Notes: a model not told the origin generated them from the letters alone. A stretch of 64,000 bases of DNA from JBBRHH01 sp963788015 (GCA_963788015.1 CAWBEY010000001.1:62001-126000); one strand, 5' to 3'. Positions 49,469 through 59,339 are shown, counted from the first letter of the stretch. Translations and numbers: made by a program.

Positions 49469-50005
49469 TCACGACGTCCGGCTCACGGCCACCTGCGCGG
49501 GCCTGAGAATCCGCCCCTGCAGCGAATACCCCTTCTGCAGCAACTGCGTCACGGCCGGCTCTTTATACTGATCGGTTGGCTGCTGCATCAGCGCTTCATG
49601 TTGATTCGGATCAAACGGCGTCCCAGGCTGCGGCGCGATTTCTTCCACGTTCTGGCTGTTCAGCACCTTGATGAGCAGGTCATGCACGATCTGCATCCCC
49701 TTCAGCAGCGTGGCCGGGTCGCTCTTGGCCGGATCGACCTCCAGCGCCCGCTCAAAGTTGTCGATCACCGGCAACAGGCTCTTAATCAGGTTGCTGTTGG
49801 CATACTGAATCTGCTGCTGTTTCTCCGTCTCCAGCCGCTTTCGCGCATTGCCAAAATCCGCCTGCACCTGCGCCAACTGCTGGAACAGCGTGTTTCGCTC
49901 CTCCTGCAGCTTTCGCAAGTCGGCCTCCAATGTGCCGACCGCATCGTCGGCGCTGTCGCCGAAGTTTTCCTGGGCCCCTTGTTCCTCGTCGAGTTCATCA
50001 TTCAT
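49469..50005 (-). CDS. grpE: Nucleotide exchange factor GrpE
   Basis: GrpE drives ADP release from DnaK. An acidic N-terminus and long coiled coil (LRKLQEERNTLFQQLAQVQADFGN) precede the conserved block LIKSLLPVIDNFERALEV and the C-terminal beta wing (FDPNQHEALMQQPTDQYKEPAV then GYSLQGRILRPAQVAV). At 178 residues it is typical. dnaK is not in the window. The gene follows dnaJ by 109 bases on the minus strand and is intact. Confidence 0.93.
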   Translation of the reverse strand: MNDELDEEQGAQENFGDSADDAVGTLEADLRKLQEERNTLFQQLAQVQADFGNARKRLETEKQQQIQYANSNLIKSLLPVIDNFERALEVDPAKSDPATLLKGMQIVHDLLIKVLNSQNVEEIAPQPGTPFDPNQHEALMQQPTDQYKEPAVTQLLQKGYSLQGRILRPAQVAVSRTS

Positions 50006-50114
50006 GGCATATCTCCTCGCTTGCGTCGCTTGAAATCAGGTCGCGATTCTAACGCCGCACATCGCTAAGCACTTGCGAAAGCCGCGCCAGCAATGGCCGT
50101 GCATCGCAACCGCC

Positions 50115-51258
50115 TCATTCGTCCCCGGTAAACATCTGCTTCAGCTTGTCCATAAATCCCTTCCGCTGCGGCATCACCGACGATTCTTCCGTCACCGCGA
50201 ATTCCCGAAGCAAATTCTTCTGCTTCTCCGTGAGCTTTCTGGGAATCTCAATCACAATCTGCACCAGCTCATCCCCACTGCGCCGCGTGCGGATATCCGG
50301 CAGGCCCCGGCCTTTCAGCTTGAACACCTCGCCGTGCTGCGATCCCGGCGGCAGTTCGATCTGCTCCTTGCCCTCCAGCGTCGGCACGTCAATCTTACGC
50401 GCCAAGCGACGCCTGCGTGAACGAAATCGGCACCTGACACACCAGGTCGTTGTTGTGGCGGCTGAACAGCGTATGGGCCTTGACCGCGATATAACAATGC
50501 AAATCACCGGCCGGGCCATTCTCATCGCCCGGCTCCCCTTCGCCCGCCAGCCGAACCGCCTGCCCCTCATGGACGCCCGGCGGGATCTGAATCTTCACCA
50601 CGCGCTTGCGCATCTGCCGGCCGGTGCCGCCGCAGCTTGAGCAATGTTCCTTCACCACAGTTCCGCGCCCCCGGCAATTGGGGCAGGTCGTCACCATGCG
50701 GAACATGCCGCCAAACCCCTGCTGCGCCACGCGCCCCTGCCCGCCGCACTGCGGGCAGACAACCGGATTCGATCCCGGCTTGGCCCCCGAACCTTTACAC
50801 GTCTCGCACGCATCCTGCCGCTCAAACTCGATGGTTTTTTCCGTGCCGGTCGCCACTTCCTGCAGCGTCAACTCCACCTGCGTTTCGAGATCAAACCCGC
50901 GCTGCCCGCGCCTGCGCGTCGCCGTCCCGCCGCCGCGCCGGCCGCCTCCTCCGCCAAAGATGTCGTCGAACATCGAGAAGATGTCCGACACATCCATGTG
51001 AGAGAAATCGTGATGGGCGTTGACCCCTTGATGGCCATATTGATCGTACCGCTGCCGCTTGGCCGGATCCGACAACACCTCGTACGCCTCAGCACATTCC
51101 TTGAAATGAACCTCGGCCTGCGCCTTATCCCCTTCCGCGCGGTCGGGATGATATTTCATCGCCAGCTTGCGGTAGGAGCGCTTGATCTCATCGGCGTCCG
51201 CGGTGCGGGCGACGGCGAGAACCTCATAATAATCTCGTTTAGCTGCGGCCACGGTCAT
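50115..51258 (-). CDS. dnaJ: Chaperone DnaJ (one apparent frameshift)
   Basis: DnaJ stimulates DnaK ATPase and delivers unfolded clients. The J domain is clear (DYYEVLAVARTADADEIKRSYRKL, MKYHPDRAEGD with HPD), then a Gly-rich linker, and four CxxCxGxG zinc modules (CETCKGSG, CPQCGGQG, CPNCRGRG, CSSCGGTG). After a frameshift near 50399 (LGA-KIDVPTLEG) the C-terminal domains run to a normal end (KGFMDKLKQMFTGDE). Length about 380 residues. It is transcribed with grpE downstream. Confidence 0.93.
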
Positions 51259-51288
51259 CCTTCATGCTGAAAGGAAATGGCACAAGGA

Positions 51289-51502
51289 CTACCGCCCCCG
51301 CTGAAGGTGCGACCATGCCTGATCCTCCTCGGGTCGGTTCCAGTCTTCCGACAACGACGGTTCGCTCAACATCGTAATCCCGTCGATCGCGTCGTCGTCA
51401 AGAATCGTCACCAATGCGCGCCGCGCCTCCAACGACCCGAACCGGCTCGAGAAGATGGATCGACCCTTTGTCATCTATGTTTGCTTCAACCGTTTGCAGC
51501 AT
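51289..51502 (-). CDS. Antitoxin-like small protein (one apparent frameshift)
   Basis: ATG 51502 (GAGG about 8 bases upstream) begins MLQTVEANIDDKGSIHLLEP; after a shift near 51428 it reads ARRALVTILDD and SEPSLSEDWNRPEEDQAWSH to the stop. This is a common short antitoxin-like pattern in bacteria, an AbrB-type or DUF2281-like N-terminus with an acidic C-terminus. No toxin gene follows; dnaJ starts 30 bases downstream. About 70 residues. A regulator of its own operon is possible. Confidence 0.6.
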
Positions 51503-51697
51503 AAGTACCGTCCTCTGCATCAACCCGCCTCAGCGCCGGCTCGTAATCGGGGCCGACAGAATCATATGCTCGAATGATAAGCAGCGTGAATGTACATCGC
51601 CCTTGTGCATAGCGATTCTCCAAAAAGGACAAAGACACGAAGACCAGGTTGTACCGGCACTCGTGTCCTCATCCCGCACATTCGTAGTGACTCCGCG

Positions 51698-53325
51698 TTA
51701 TGAAACGGCGCCGGTCACCGGCACGCCTTCCTCACCCTTCCTCTCCTTCAGTTCCGTCAGCAGCACATCCGTCGTCAACGCCAGCCCAATCGCGCTGGCC
51801 GCATTGAGAAGCGCCGTCCGAGCCACCTTCGTCGGATCAATGATACCGGCCTTAAGCATGTCAACGTACTCGCCGGTCGCGGCGTTGTAGCCGTAGTTGG
51901 GGTTGCGGTTTTCCAGCACTTGCGCCACCACCACCTCCCCATCGTCCCCGGCATTCTCAGCGATCTGGCACGCCGGCGCCGCAGCGCCTGCGCCAGAATG
52001 TCAAAGCCCAGCTTCTCATCGCCCTTGGCCTTGCCCTTGGCGCTTTCGACCGCCGCAATTGCCCGGATAAACGCCACGCCGCCGCCCGGCACGATCCCTT
52101 CCTCGGCCGCCGCCTTGGTCGCGTGCAGCGCATCGTCGATCAAATCCTTGCGCTCCTTCATTTCCGTTTCGGTGGTCGCGCCGGCGCGAATAACGGCCAC
52201 GCCGCCCGTCAGCTTCGCCAGACGCTCCTGCAGTTTCTCGCGGTCATAGTCGCTGGTTGTCTTCTCAACCTGCTGACGAATCTGCTCCACCCGGCCTTCA
52301 ATGTCTTTCCGCTTGCCGGCCCCTTCAATAATCAGCGTCTTGTCCTTGTCAATCACAACCCGCTTGGCCGTGCCGAGATCTTCAATCTCGACGTTCTCCA
52401 GCTTCAACCCAAGGTCCTCACTGATGAACTTGCCGCCGGTGACGACAGCAATGTCGCCCATCAGCGCCTTGCGCCGATCCCCAAACCCAGGGGCCTTCAC
52501 CGCGCAAACGTTCAACACGCCGCGCAGACGGTTCACCACCAGCGCCGCAAGCGCCTCGGACTCCACGTCCTCGGCAATGATCAGCAGCGGCCGGCTCGAC
52601 GTTACGATCTTATTCAGCAGCGGCAGAAGCTCGGCCAGATTGCTGATCTTCTTCTCGTGAATCAGGATCAGCGCATTTTCCAGCTCCGCCTCCAGCGTCG
52701 TCGGATTGGTCATGAAGTACGGCGACAGATACCCCTTATCAAACTGCATCCCCTCCGTGTACTCGAGCACCGATTCCGTGCTCTTGCCTTCATCAACCGT
52801 GATCACGCCTTCCTTGCCAACCTTCTCCATCGCGTCGGCCATCAGATCGCCGATGTGCTCATCGCCATTGGCGCTGATCGTCGCAATGCGCTTGTAGTCC
52901 TCGCGCCCTTTGACCTTCTTCGACAACGCCGTGATCGCGTCGGCCGCCACCTCGGCCGCCTTCAAAATCCCGCGCTGGATGTGAACCGGATTTACACCCG
53001 CGGTCACATACTTCAGGCCTTCCTTATAGATCGCTTCCGCGAGAACCGTCGCAGTCGTGGTGCCGTCGCCGGCCACGTCGCCCGTCTTGCTCGCCACCAT
53101 GTTGATGAGCTTTGCGCCCATGTTCTCAAATGGCTGCGGCAGTTCCACTTCTTTCGAAACCGTTACGCCGTCCTTGGTGATGCGCGGCGAGCCGAAGCTC
53201 TTGTGAAGGATAACATTCCGCCCGCGCGGCCCGAGCGTCGCCTTCACCGCCCTGGCCAACTGCGACAATCCCGCGCCAATTTCAGCCCGGGCGTCCACAC
53301 CAAATTTCATTTGCTTCGTCGCCAT
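51698..53325 (-). CDS. groEL: Chaperonin GroEL, copy 1 (without GGM tail; one apparent frameshift)
   Basis: GroEL forms double heptameric rings that fold proteins with GroES and ATP. The start MATKQMKFGVDARAEI, the ATP loop VAGDGTTTATVLAEAI, and the DGVTVSKEVELPQPFENMGAKLI block are standard. A missing G near 51962 breaks ALRAPA into another frame; afterwards NYGYNAATGEYVDMLKAGIIDP is normal. The tail ends EGVPVTGAVS and lacks the usual Gly-Gly-Met repeat. The gene lies 127 bases after groES, as in a groESL operon, with a hairpin between. About 542 residues. Confidence 0.95.
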
Positions 53326-53355
53326 AATATTCGCTCCAATTCGAGATCAATTTCA

Positions 53356-53444
53356 CCACGGAGACACGGAGGCACGAAGAAACGAAACACGGATGCGGCA
53401 CAGATGAGAGTTGAAGTAATCTCCGTGTCTCCGTGCCTCCGTGG
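53356..53444. repeat. Long hairpin from dispersed CACGGAG repeats between groES and groEL1
   Basis: The left arm (53356-53376, CCACGGAGACACGGAGGCACG) and right arm (53423-53444) pair over about 21 bases with two mismatches, leaving a loop of about 46 bases. It could stall or process the groES-groEL1 transcript. The same motif occurs at 17898-17922. Confidence 0.6.
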
Positions 53445-53452
53445 TTACTTTA

Positions 53453-53740
53453 TTACTCCAACACGCCCAGAAGATCCGTCTCTCGCAAAATGACCAGCTT
53501 CTCGCCATCGACTTCCACGTCGGTGCCCGAGTACTTGCCATAATAAACGCTGTCGCCGGCCCGAACGCCGATCTCCATGCGCTTCCCGTTGTCATCCAGC
53601 TTGCCCGGACCAACGGCAATCACCTTGCCCTTGGTGGGCTTTTCCTTGGCCGTATCCGGCAGAAGAATCCCGCTAGCGGTCTTCTCCTCGGCCTCCGACT
53701 GCTTCACAATCACACGATCTGCCAGGGGTTTCAGTTTCAT
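53453..53740 (-). CDS. groES: Co-chaperonin GroES
   Basis: The 95-residue protein caps the GroEL ring. MKLKPLADRVIVKQSEAEEKTASGILLPDTAKEKPTKGKVIAVGPG contains the mobile loop and conserved GIxLPD motif, and VYYGKYSGTDVEVDGEKLVILRETDLLGVLE the C-terminal half. The frame is intact. It lies immediately upstream of groEL1 and 39 bases after the DUF2442 gene. Confidence 0.96.
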   Translation of the reverse strand: MKLKPLADRVIVKQSEAEEKTASGILLPDTAKEKPTKGKVIAVGPGKLDDNGKRMEIGVRAGDSVYYGKYSGTDVEVDGEKLVILRETDLLGVLE

Positions 53741-53779
53741 AATGTTTTCCTCAGAAGAATTTCCATCGAGTGCCCGCAG

Positions 53780-54163
53780 TCATGCGGACTTCTTTTTCTT
53801 CGCGGCAGGGCCATCCTTAAGCCAACCTTCCAACGTCGGCCGCTCACCTCGCGAACGCTGATCTAAAAAGCGTCGAAACGACTTCGCACTTTCCATTGAT
53901 CTTCGGCCGGCGATCAAACCTTCGACGCTGATGTCTTCATCAACGTCAGGCCAATGGATGCCGATCCCTCTGCCACTAAGTCTCCAATTATTCCGTTCCG
54001 CCGGAGTGGCGTTCACAAGCCGCGGATACCAGTTCAGAGGCACCTCTATCGTCCGCCCATCAACTAGCCTAGTCGTGAGAGAAGTATCGCTCACAATCAC
54101 ATAGCCAGCCCGCGGCGCCTCAACGTTCTTTCTTGGCACGCTCTTATGGGCGAAAGTATTCAT
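53780..54163 (-). CDS. DUF2442-containing protein
   Basis: The 127-residue protein has the DUF2442 core (GRTIEVPLNWYPRLVNATPAE, then WRLSGRGIGIHWPDVDEDISVEGLI) in its middle. The N-terminus is a variable extension and the C-terminus ends in a Lys-rich tail. It overlaps the DUF4160 gene by 20 bases. The two domains are often encoded together, sometimes suggested to be toxin-antitoxin-like; that role is unproven. It sits inside the chaperonin cluster. Confidence 0.8.
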   Translation of the reverse strand: MNTFAHKSVPRKNVEAPRAGYVIVSDTSLTTRLVDGRTIEVPLNWYPRLVNATPAERNNWRLSGRGIGIHWPDVDEDISVEGLIAGRRSMESAKSFRRFLDQRSRGERPTLEGWLKDGPAAKKKKSA

Positions 54164-54383
54164 GCCACAACCTCAACAAGACCTGCTGCTTGTCTCTCAC
54201 CAAGTGTAATATCCGACGAGCCTCAGAACCGCGAAACCCGTGATTTGCCGCCACATCCAACGACTCAAGCCAAACCTTGATGCTGTTAGCATCGCGCTCG
54301 ACGTGAACGTGAGGTGGCTCTTTCCGATCAGCAGCATAAAAATGAAAACGATACGGGCCATCCGTCAGAACCGTTGGCATCAC
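54144..54383 (-). CDS. DUF4160-containing protein
   Basis: A 79-residue protein with the DUF4160 signature: PTVLTDGPYRFHFYAADRKEPPHVHVERD and a short alpha/beta end (RDKQQVLLRLWHEYF). It is the first gene of a DUF4160-DUF2442 pair, overlapping the second by 20 bases, so translation is probably coupled. It lies 24 bases downstream of groEL2. Function is unknown. Confidence 0.8.
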   Translation of the reverse strand: MMPTVLTDGPYRFHFYAADRKEPPHVHVERDANSIKVWLESLDVAANHGFRGSEARRILHLVRDKQQVLLRLWHEYFRP

Positions 54384-54407
54384 ATCCTCGTTCTGCCGAA
54401 GGACTCA

Positions 54408-56080
54408 TCACATCATGTCATCCATCCCACCCATGCCGCCCATCCCACCCATGCCGCCGCCATGGTCATGTCCATGGCCGCCGCCGTCGGCTTCTTTCTT
54501 CGGCGCTTCCACCACGATGCAGTCCGTCGTCAACAGCAAAATCGCCACTTCCGACGCGTTCTGAAGCGCGGTCCGCTCCACCTTCGTCGGCGTGATAATC
54601 CCGGCCTTCACCACGTCCACGTAATCATCCGTCAACGCGTTGTAGCCCTGGTTGTCCTTCGATTCCATCACCCGCCGCACCACCACGCTGCCGCTCGTAC
54701 CCGCGTTCTCCGCGATGGTCCGAAGCGGAACCGTCAGCGCCGTGCGAATGATCTTCACGCCGGCCGCCTCATCGCCTTCCAGCTTGAGGTTGCTGCCGCC
54801 GTTAAGCGCCTTCAGCGCCGAATCAGCGCCACGCCGCCGCCGGCCACAACGCCTTCTTCCACGGCCGCTCGCGTCGCGTGCAACGCATCCTCGATGCGCG
54901 ACTTCTTTTCCTTCAGCTCAGCCTCGGTCGCAGCGCCAACGTTAATCTGCGCCACGCCGCCGGCCAGCTTCGCAAGCCGCTCCTGCAGCTTTTCGCGATC
55001 GTAATCCGATGTCGTAATCTCAATCTCGCGCCGAATCTGAGCGATCCGGCCTTGAATCGCCTCGCTGCTCCCTGCCCCTTCAATGATCGTTGTGTTGTCG
55101 TTGTCGATGCGGATGTGCTTGGCCTGTCCGAGCTGGCTCACTTCCACCTTGTCCAGCTCAACGCCCAAATCCTTCATAATCGCCTGGCCGCCGGTCAGGA
55201 TCGCAATATCCTCCAGCATCGCCTTACGCCGATCCCCATACCCGGGCGCTTTCACGGCCGCGATATTCAAAATCCCCCGCAGCTTGTTCACCACCAGCGT
55301 CGCCAACGCCTCGCCTTCGATGTCCTCGGCGATAATCAGCAGCGGCTTCTTGGCCTTCTGAATCTTCTCCAGCAGCGGAATCAGCTTGTTGGCCGCCGAA
55401 ATCTTGTCCTCGTAAACCAGCACCAGACACTTATCCAGCTCAACCGTCATCTCATCAGGATTGGTGATGAAGTTGGGCGACAAAAACCCACGGTCAAACT
55501 GCATCCCTTCCACGACGTCCACGTAAGTGTCGAGGCTCTTGCCTTCCTCAACCGTAATCACGCCGTCCTTGCCCACCCGCTCAAACGCGTCGGCCATGAT
55601 GTTGCCGATTTCCCGGTCGTTGTTCGCCGAGATCGTCGCGACATTGGCAATGTCCGCCTTGCCGCTGATCGGCTTCGATTGCCGCTTCAAATCCGCCGTC
55701 ACGGCGATGATCGCCTTGCGAATCCCCCGCGCCAGCGCCATCGCATCCGCGCCGGCCGTCAGGTTGCGATAGCCTTCGGTGAAGATCGCCTCGGCCAACA
55801 CCGTCGCCGTCGTCGTGCCGTCGCCGGCCACGTCGCTGGTCTTGGTGGCCGCTTCACGCACCAGCCGCGCGCCAATATTCTCGAACTTGTCCCGAAGGTC
55901 CACTTCCTCGGCGACCGTCACGCCATCCTTGGTAATGTTGGGAGCGCCCCACCCCTTATCAATAACAGCATTCCGCCCGCGCGGTCCAAGGGTCGCTTTC
56001 ACGGCCCTGGCCAGTTTGTTGACCCCAATGAGAAGGGATTTGCGCGCCTCACTGTCGAAGGACAGCATTTTAGCCGCCAT
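54408..56080 (-). CDS. groEL: Chaperonin GroEL, copy 2 (with GGM tail; one apparent frameshift)
   Basis: ATG 56080 gives MAAKMLSFDSEARKSLLIGVNKLARAV. The ATP-binding block VAGDGTTTATVLAEAIF and LSPNFITNPDEMTVELD are normal. A missing G near 54826 breaks GGGVALIRALKAL; the following part includes GYNALTDDYVDVVKAGIITP. The tail is His/Gly-rich with repeated GGM (HGHDHGGGMGGMGGM) and ends MDDMM. About 557 residues. It diverges from copy 1 throughout, so the two copies are likely specialised. No groES is directly beside it; groES lies about 0.7 kb downstream. Confidence 0.95.
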
Positions 56081-56420
56081 AACTCGTCTCCTTTCGCGAA
56101 TAGTCTTTTGTGAATCTCGTGCTGCTGAATGAGGCGACCCACTGCCGGGAAATGTTCCCAAAACCAAACGGCGACGCCGCCACGTCCTACAAGCGGCCTA
56201 AACAAACCCGATACCATCCACCACCGCTACCGTTCCAATCTACAACCTACACAACAGCATTAACTTACGTAGCACCCCAAACTCTGCCGCCTTCTAGCCA
56301 CGCCCCCGCCAACTGTCAGGCTGGCAGTCGTCAAAACTCCCGTTGCCATTGTGGCAGGAGCGGGTACGATGCCCCGTGGCCCCTGTAGTCCCCTCCATTC
56401 TTCGCGACAGGAGGTTCGCC
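56081..56420. other. Divergent intergenic region between groEL2 and a small membrane protein gene
   Basis: No CIRCE (TTAGCACTC and its inverted copy) or other heat-shock operator was found. A small palindrome (TGCCATTGTGGCA) lies near 56344-56356. The AGGAGG before 56421 belongs to the next gene. No gene is supported. Confidence 0.4.
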
Positions 56421-56645
56421 ATGACAACCCGGCAGCAAATTGCCATCGGCGCCTTCTTCATCCTCATGTTTGGCTATTTCATCCTCCGCCGATGGATCGC
56501 CGATCTCTACCGGCAAGTCCCTCCCCGCCCCCGGCCAAGTCATTTTCACAACGACACCGAAGACGAACCCGACGAACAGGTCCCCCTGGACGAACCTCCA
56601 ACGCCTTTCTCCCCCTCCGACAACGAACAAAATCGCCCCTCATAA
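56421..56645 (+). CDS. Small single-pass membrane protein
   Basis: The 74-residue ORF starts at ATG 56421 with AGGAGG 6-7 bases upstream. One hydrophobic helix (IAIGAFFILMFGYFILRRW) near the N-terminus is followed by a Pro-, Asp- and Glu-rich tail. The family is unknown. It lies ahead of the vWA-ExbB-ExbD cluster in the same direction but is separated from it by a new promoter. Confidence 0.6.
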   Translation: MTTRQQIAIGAFFILMFGYFILRRWIADLYRQVPPRPRPSHFHNDTEDEPDEQVPLDEPPTPFSPSDNEQNRPS

Positions 56646-56685
56646 CGTCAGGAAATCCAGAAAAAACCCCGGCCGCGTAAATATA

Positions 56686-56714
56686 TTGGCACTCACAAAA
56701 TAATCTGTTACAAT
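56686..56714 (+). promoter_or_regulatory. Sigma70-type promoter of the vWA-ExbB-ExbD cluster
   Basis: TTGGCA (56686-56691), 17-base spacer and TACAAT (56709-56714) match the housekeeping consensus. Transcription would begin near 56721, giving an untranslated leader of about 90 bases to ATG 56814. The leader has a small hairpin (CCGCA with TGCGG). Confidence 0.7.
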
Positions 56715-56813
56715 CGGCGTTGGCGGAAAAGCACCGCAGCCAAAAAGTTGCGGCTCATTCCTACCTTCATTCGCGGATAGCTTCACCAGCTACCACAGCC
56801 AGGAGATACGAGA

Positions 56814-58027
56814 ATGGCCATTCAGCCTCCCCCCGTCCCAAAAATTCCAGGCGCTCCCCCCACACCCATCGGCGCTGCTCCGACATATACCCTGCCGCGA
56901 GCTCCACAAGCTTCAAAGGCCCCACCCCCAAAGTCGCTCCCCCACCCCCTATCGCCGGTGCTCCCGTTGCGCCCGGCGCTGATCCCGAAAATCCCGAAGA
57001 GCAAGAGCCGGCCGTGCCAATGTCCTTCTGGCAAAAGCCCTTCGTCCAGGAAGTGATGCCCTTCGTCACCTCCCTCATGCTCCACGTTGGCCTCCTGGTC
57101 ATCGGCTTCCTCACCTTCAAAGCCGTCCAGGCCATCGTCAGCGCCCAGAGGGAAGAAGTCATCATCCCCAGCAGCGATATCAACGATGGCGACGTCGGCG
57201 GCATCCCCCATCCCGGCACCGGCAGCGACGCCTCGCGCGACGCCGCCCAGGATCAATACAACGTCCCCGACGCTAAGGGCATCGCCAACAAAGACACCCA
57301 GAGCCAGGCCGAAGTCATGCCCGGCGGCGGCGCGGGCGAAACCAGCACCGACGCCCTCACCATCTCCATGGGCAAAACCGTCAGCGCCGGCAAAGGCGCG
57401 GGCAAAGCCACCGGCGGAACCGGCGATGCCTCCGGCGGCGGTGAAGGTGAATCCGGCGGCGCACTCGCACCCTTTGGCCGGCCCGGCGGCGGCGGCGGCA
57501 TCGGACCCAAGTCCAGCTTCATGGGCTCCCACGGCAACGCCCGCCAAATCGCATACGTCTGCGACGCCTCCGGCTCCATGCTCTCCCGCTTCGACGAACT
57601 CCGCATGGAAATCGTCAAATCCGTCAGCTCCCTCAAGACCGGCCAGCAATTCTTCAACGTCATCTTCTTCCAGGAATCTGAAAAGAAGGGCCTCACTACC
57701 GGCGATGTCCTGATCCCCGCCAGCGCGGAGAACAAGGAAAAATGCGCCAAGTTTGTCGAAAGCGTCTCCCCCCGCGCCCAAACCAATCCCATCCCCGCCC
57801 TTGAGCTGGCTTTCAAGGAAAAGCCCCAGCTGATCTTCCTCCTTACCGACGGCGATTTCGACGACAACGACGCCGTGGTCAAGTGGATCGCCGAGCACAA
57901 CAAAGATCACAAAGTAAAAATCAATACCATCGCCTTCATCACCAGCGCAAGTGAAGATCCCGAAAAGGTATTGACCAAAATTGCCACCGACAACGGCGGC
58001 GTCTTCAAGAAAGTCACCGAGAAATAG
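56814..58027 (+). CDS. Membrane-anchored von Willebrand factor A protein (one apparent frameshift)
   Basis: ATG 56814 has AGGAG about 9 bases upstream. A proline-rich cytosolic N-terminus (with a missing C near 56932) leads to one membrane helix (VTSLMLHVGLLVIGFLTFKAV), a Gly/Ser-rich extracytoplasmic linker and a vWA domain. The metal site is DASGSM, with FLLTDGDFDDNDAVV later. vWA domains bind proteins through a metal ion. It is the first gene of a cluster with ExbB, two ExbD and a large TPR protein. It is paralogous to the gene at 9805-11536. About 404 residues. Confidence 0.8.
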
Positions 58028-58396
58028 TCCCTGTGTTTGAACGAATGGCTTAACGCGCATTGCCGTAATGCGCGCATGAGGATCAACCAAACCCCTGCGC
58101 AACAGCAAATTGCGATAGGTTTATCGATGCGAGGGCCACCTCGAAAACGGGCGGATGCGCTTTTCCCGCCCCCCAAAATCTTGTGTATAAACAGCTAAGG
58201 GAGCTGGGAATCGGACCAGCGCGGTGCTGAGTCGGTGCCAGAGACGTAGTTTCCGGCCGACTCTCCTGCCCACTGCATCCCCCGGACCTCCCTACTCTGA
58301 AGAAGAACGATCGAGCGAGTGAGATCGGCTCCAGCCATCGAGTCTCTCAAGGAGTGCTGTAATAAATCTCCCGTCACGGGAGAAGAGGATTGTTCC
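58028..58396. other. Spacer between the vWA and ExbB genes with two hairpins
   Basis: A stem GCGCATT/AATGCGC (58055-58073) follows the vWA stop without a T-run. A second hairpin, TCTCCCG-TCA-CGGGAGA (58367-58383), ends at the ribosome-binding site (AAGAGGA) of the ExbB gene. The 369 bases hold no supported gene. Confidence 0.5.
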
Positions 58397-59242
58397 ATGC
58401 GTTCCTTTTCAAAAGGCCGAGTCCTGTTCTTCTGCCTGCTCCTCGGAGCAGTCTGTATCTCCATCACCGCTTCCAATAGCTGGGCCGAAGGCGAGCCGGG
58501 TGCGGGCGGCGAACCCGTCCATCACAGCAACCCCTTCAGCCTCATCATCCACAACATCGACTTCGTCGCGGTGCTCGTGGGTATCTGCTCCATCTTTGGC
58601 GTCACCCTCATCATCCAGGGCTTCATCAAGAACCGCCGCAGCGTCATGATGCCCGAAGCCACCACCAACCACATGCGCGAGCTCATCGCCAACCGTCAGT
58701 TCAAGGAACTCATCGAGTTCACCGAAACCGACCCCAGCTTCATCAGCCGCGCCCTCAACCCCGCCCTCAAACGCGCCCCAAGCTTCCCGGCCATGAAGGA
58801 AGCCATGGAAACCTCCCTCGGCGAACAAACCGCCGACCAGTTCCGCAAAATCGAGTTCCTCAACATCATCGGCAACCTCGGGCCGCTCCTGGGCCTTCTG
58901 GGCACCGTGCTGGGCATGATTAACGCCTTCCAGGCCATGACCGAATCCGGCGGCCAGGCCGACCCCGGCAAGCTCGCCGGCGGCATCTCCCAGGCCCTTT
59001 GCCACACCATGCTCGGCCTGCTCCTCGCCATCCCCTGCCTCGCCTCCTTCGGCGTCCTCCGCACCATGGTTGACCGCCTCACCGTCTCGGGCGCGCTGCT
59101 GGCCGAAGAACTCCTTCTGGCCATCAAGCCCACCGAAAAGAGTGCCGTCTCCCAGGCCGCCCGCACCGGCGCAACCCCCTCCGTCGCCCCCGCCGTGCGC
59201 AAAGCTCCCATCCCCGCCCCCCCGATCCCCGCACAAGGATAA
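58397..59242 (+). CDS. exbB: MotA/TolQ/ExbB proton-channel family protein
   Basis: These proteins form proton-driven motors with ExbD. ATG 58397 opens a signal sequence (MRSFSKGRVLFFCLLLGAVC), uncommon for ExbB but frequent in planctomycete versions. The first membrane helix is IHNIDFVAVLVGICSIFG. The second and third (NIIGNLGPLLGLLGTVLGMI and ISQALCHTMLGLLLAIPCLA) are the channel helices and follow a cytosolic loop of about 90 residues. About 281 residues, intact. It precedes two ExbD genes, so a complete motor is encoded. Confidence 0.9.
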   Translation: MRSFSKGRVLFFCLLLGAVCISITASNSWAEGEPGAGGEPVHHSNPFSLIIHNIDFVAVLVGICSIFGVTLIIQGFIKNRRSVMMPEATTNHMRELIANRQFKELIEFTETDPSFISRALNPALKRAPSFPAMKEAMETSLGEQTADQFRKIEFLNIIGNLGPLLGLLGTVLGMINAFQAMTESGGQADPGKLAGGISQALCHTMLGLLLAIPCLASFGVLRTMVDRLTVSGALLAEELLLAIKPTEKSAVSQAARTGATPSVAPAVRKAPIPAPPIPAQG

Positions 59243-59339
59243 ACCGCCTCGTGCCGGCCAGGGATCTGCCGCGCATACCGCGCAGCCGATCCCTGGCGTG
59301 TCCTCTCATTCCCTCCCCTCCACTCGCAAGGAGCTACAT

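Noticed and set aside
51530..51612. Short minus-strand ORF of about 26 codons upstream of the antitoxin-like gene
   Set aside because: It has a GGAG before its ATG, but it is too short and without any recognisable similarity to support as a gene.
52123..53493. 456-residue plus-strand open frame opposite groEL1
   Set aside because: It is antisense to a highly conserved gene, has low-complexity composition and no ribosome-binding site; GC-rich coding DNA often leaves such shadows.
54878..56113. 411-residue plus-strand open frame opposite groEL2
   Set aside because: Antisense shadow of groEL2 in the same relative phase as the one opposite groEL1.
56822..58108. 428-residue minus-strand open frame opposite the vWA gene
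   Set aside because: Repetitive Gly/Ala/Asp shadow without start signals; the plus strand has a clear vWA domain and promoter.
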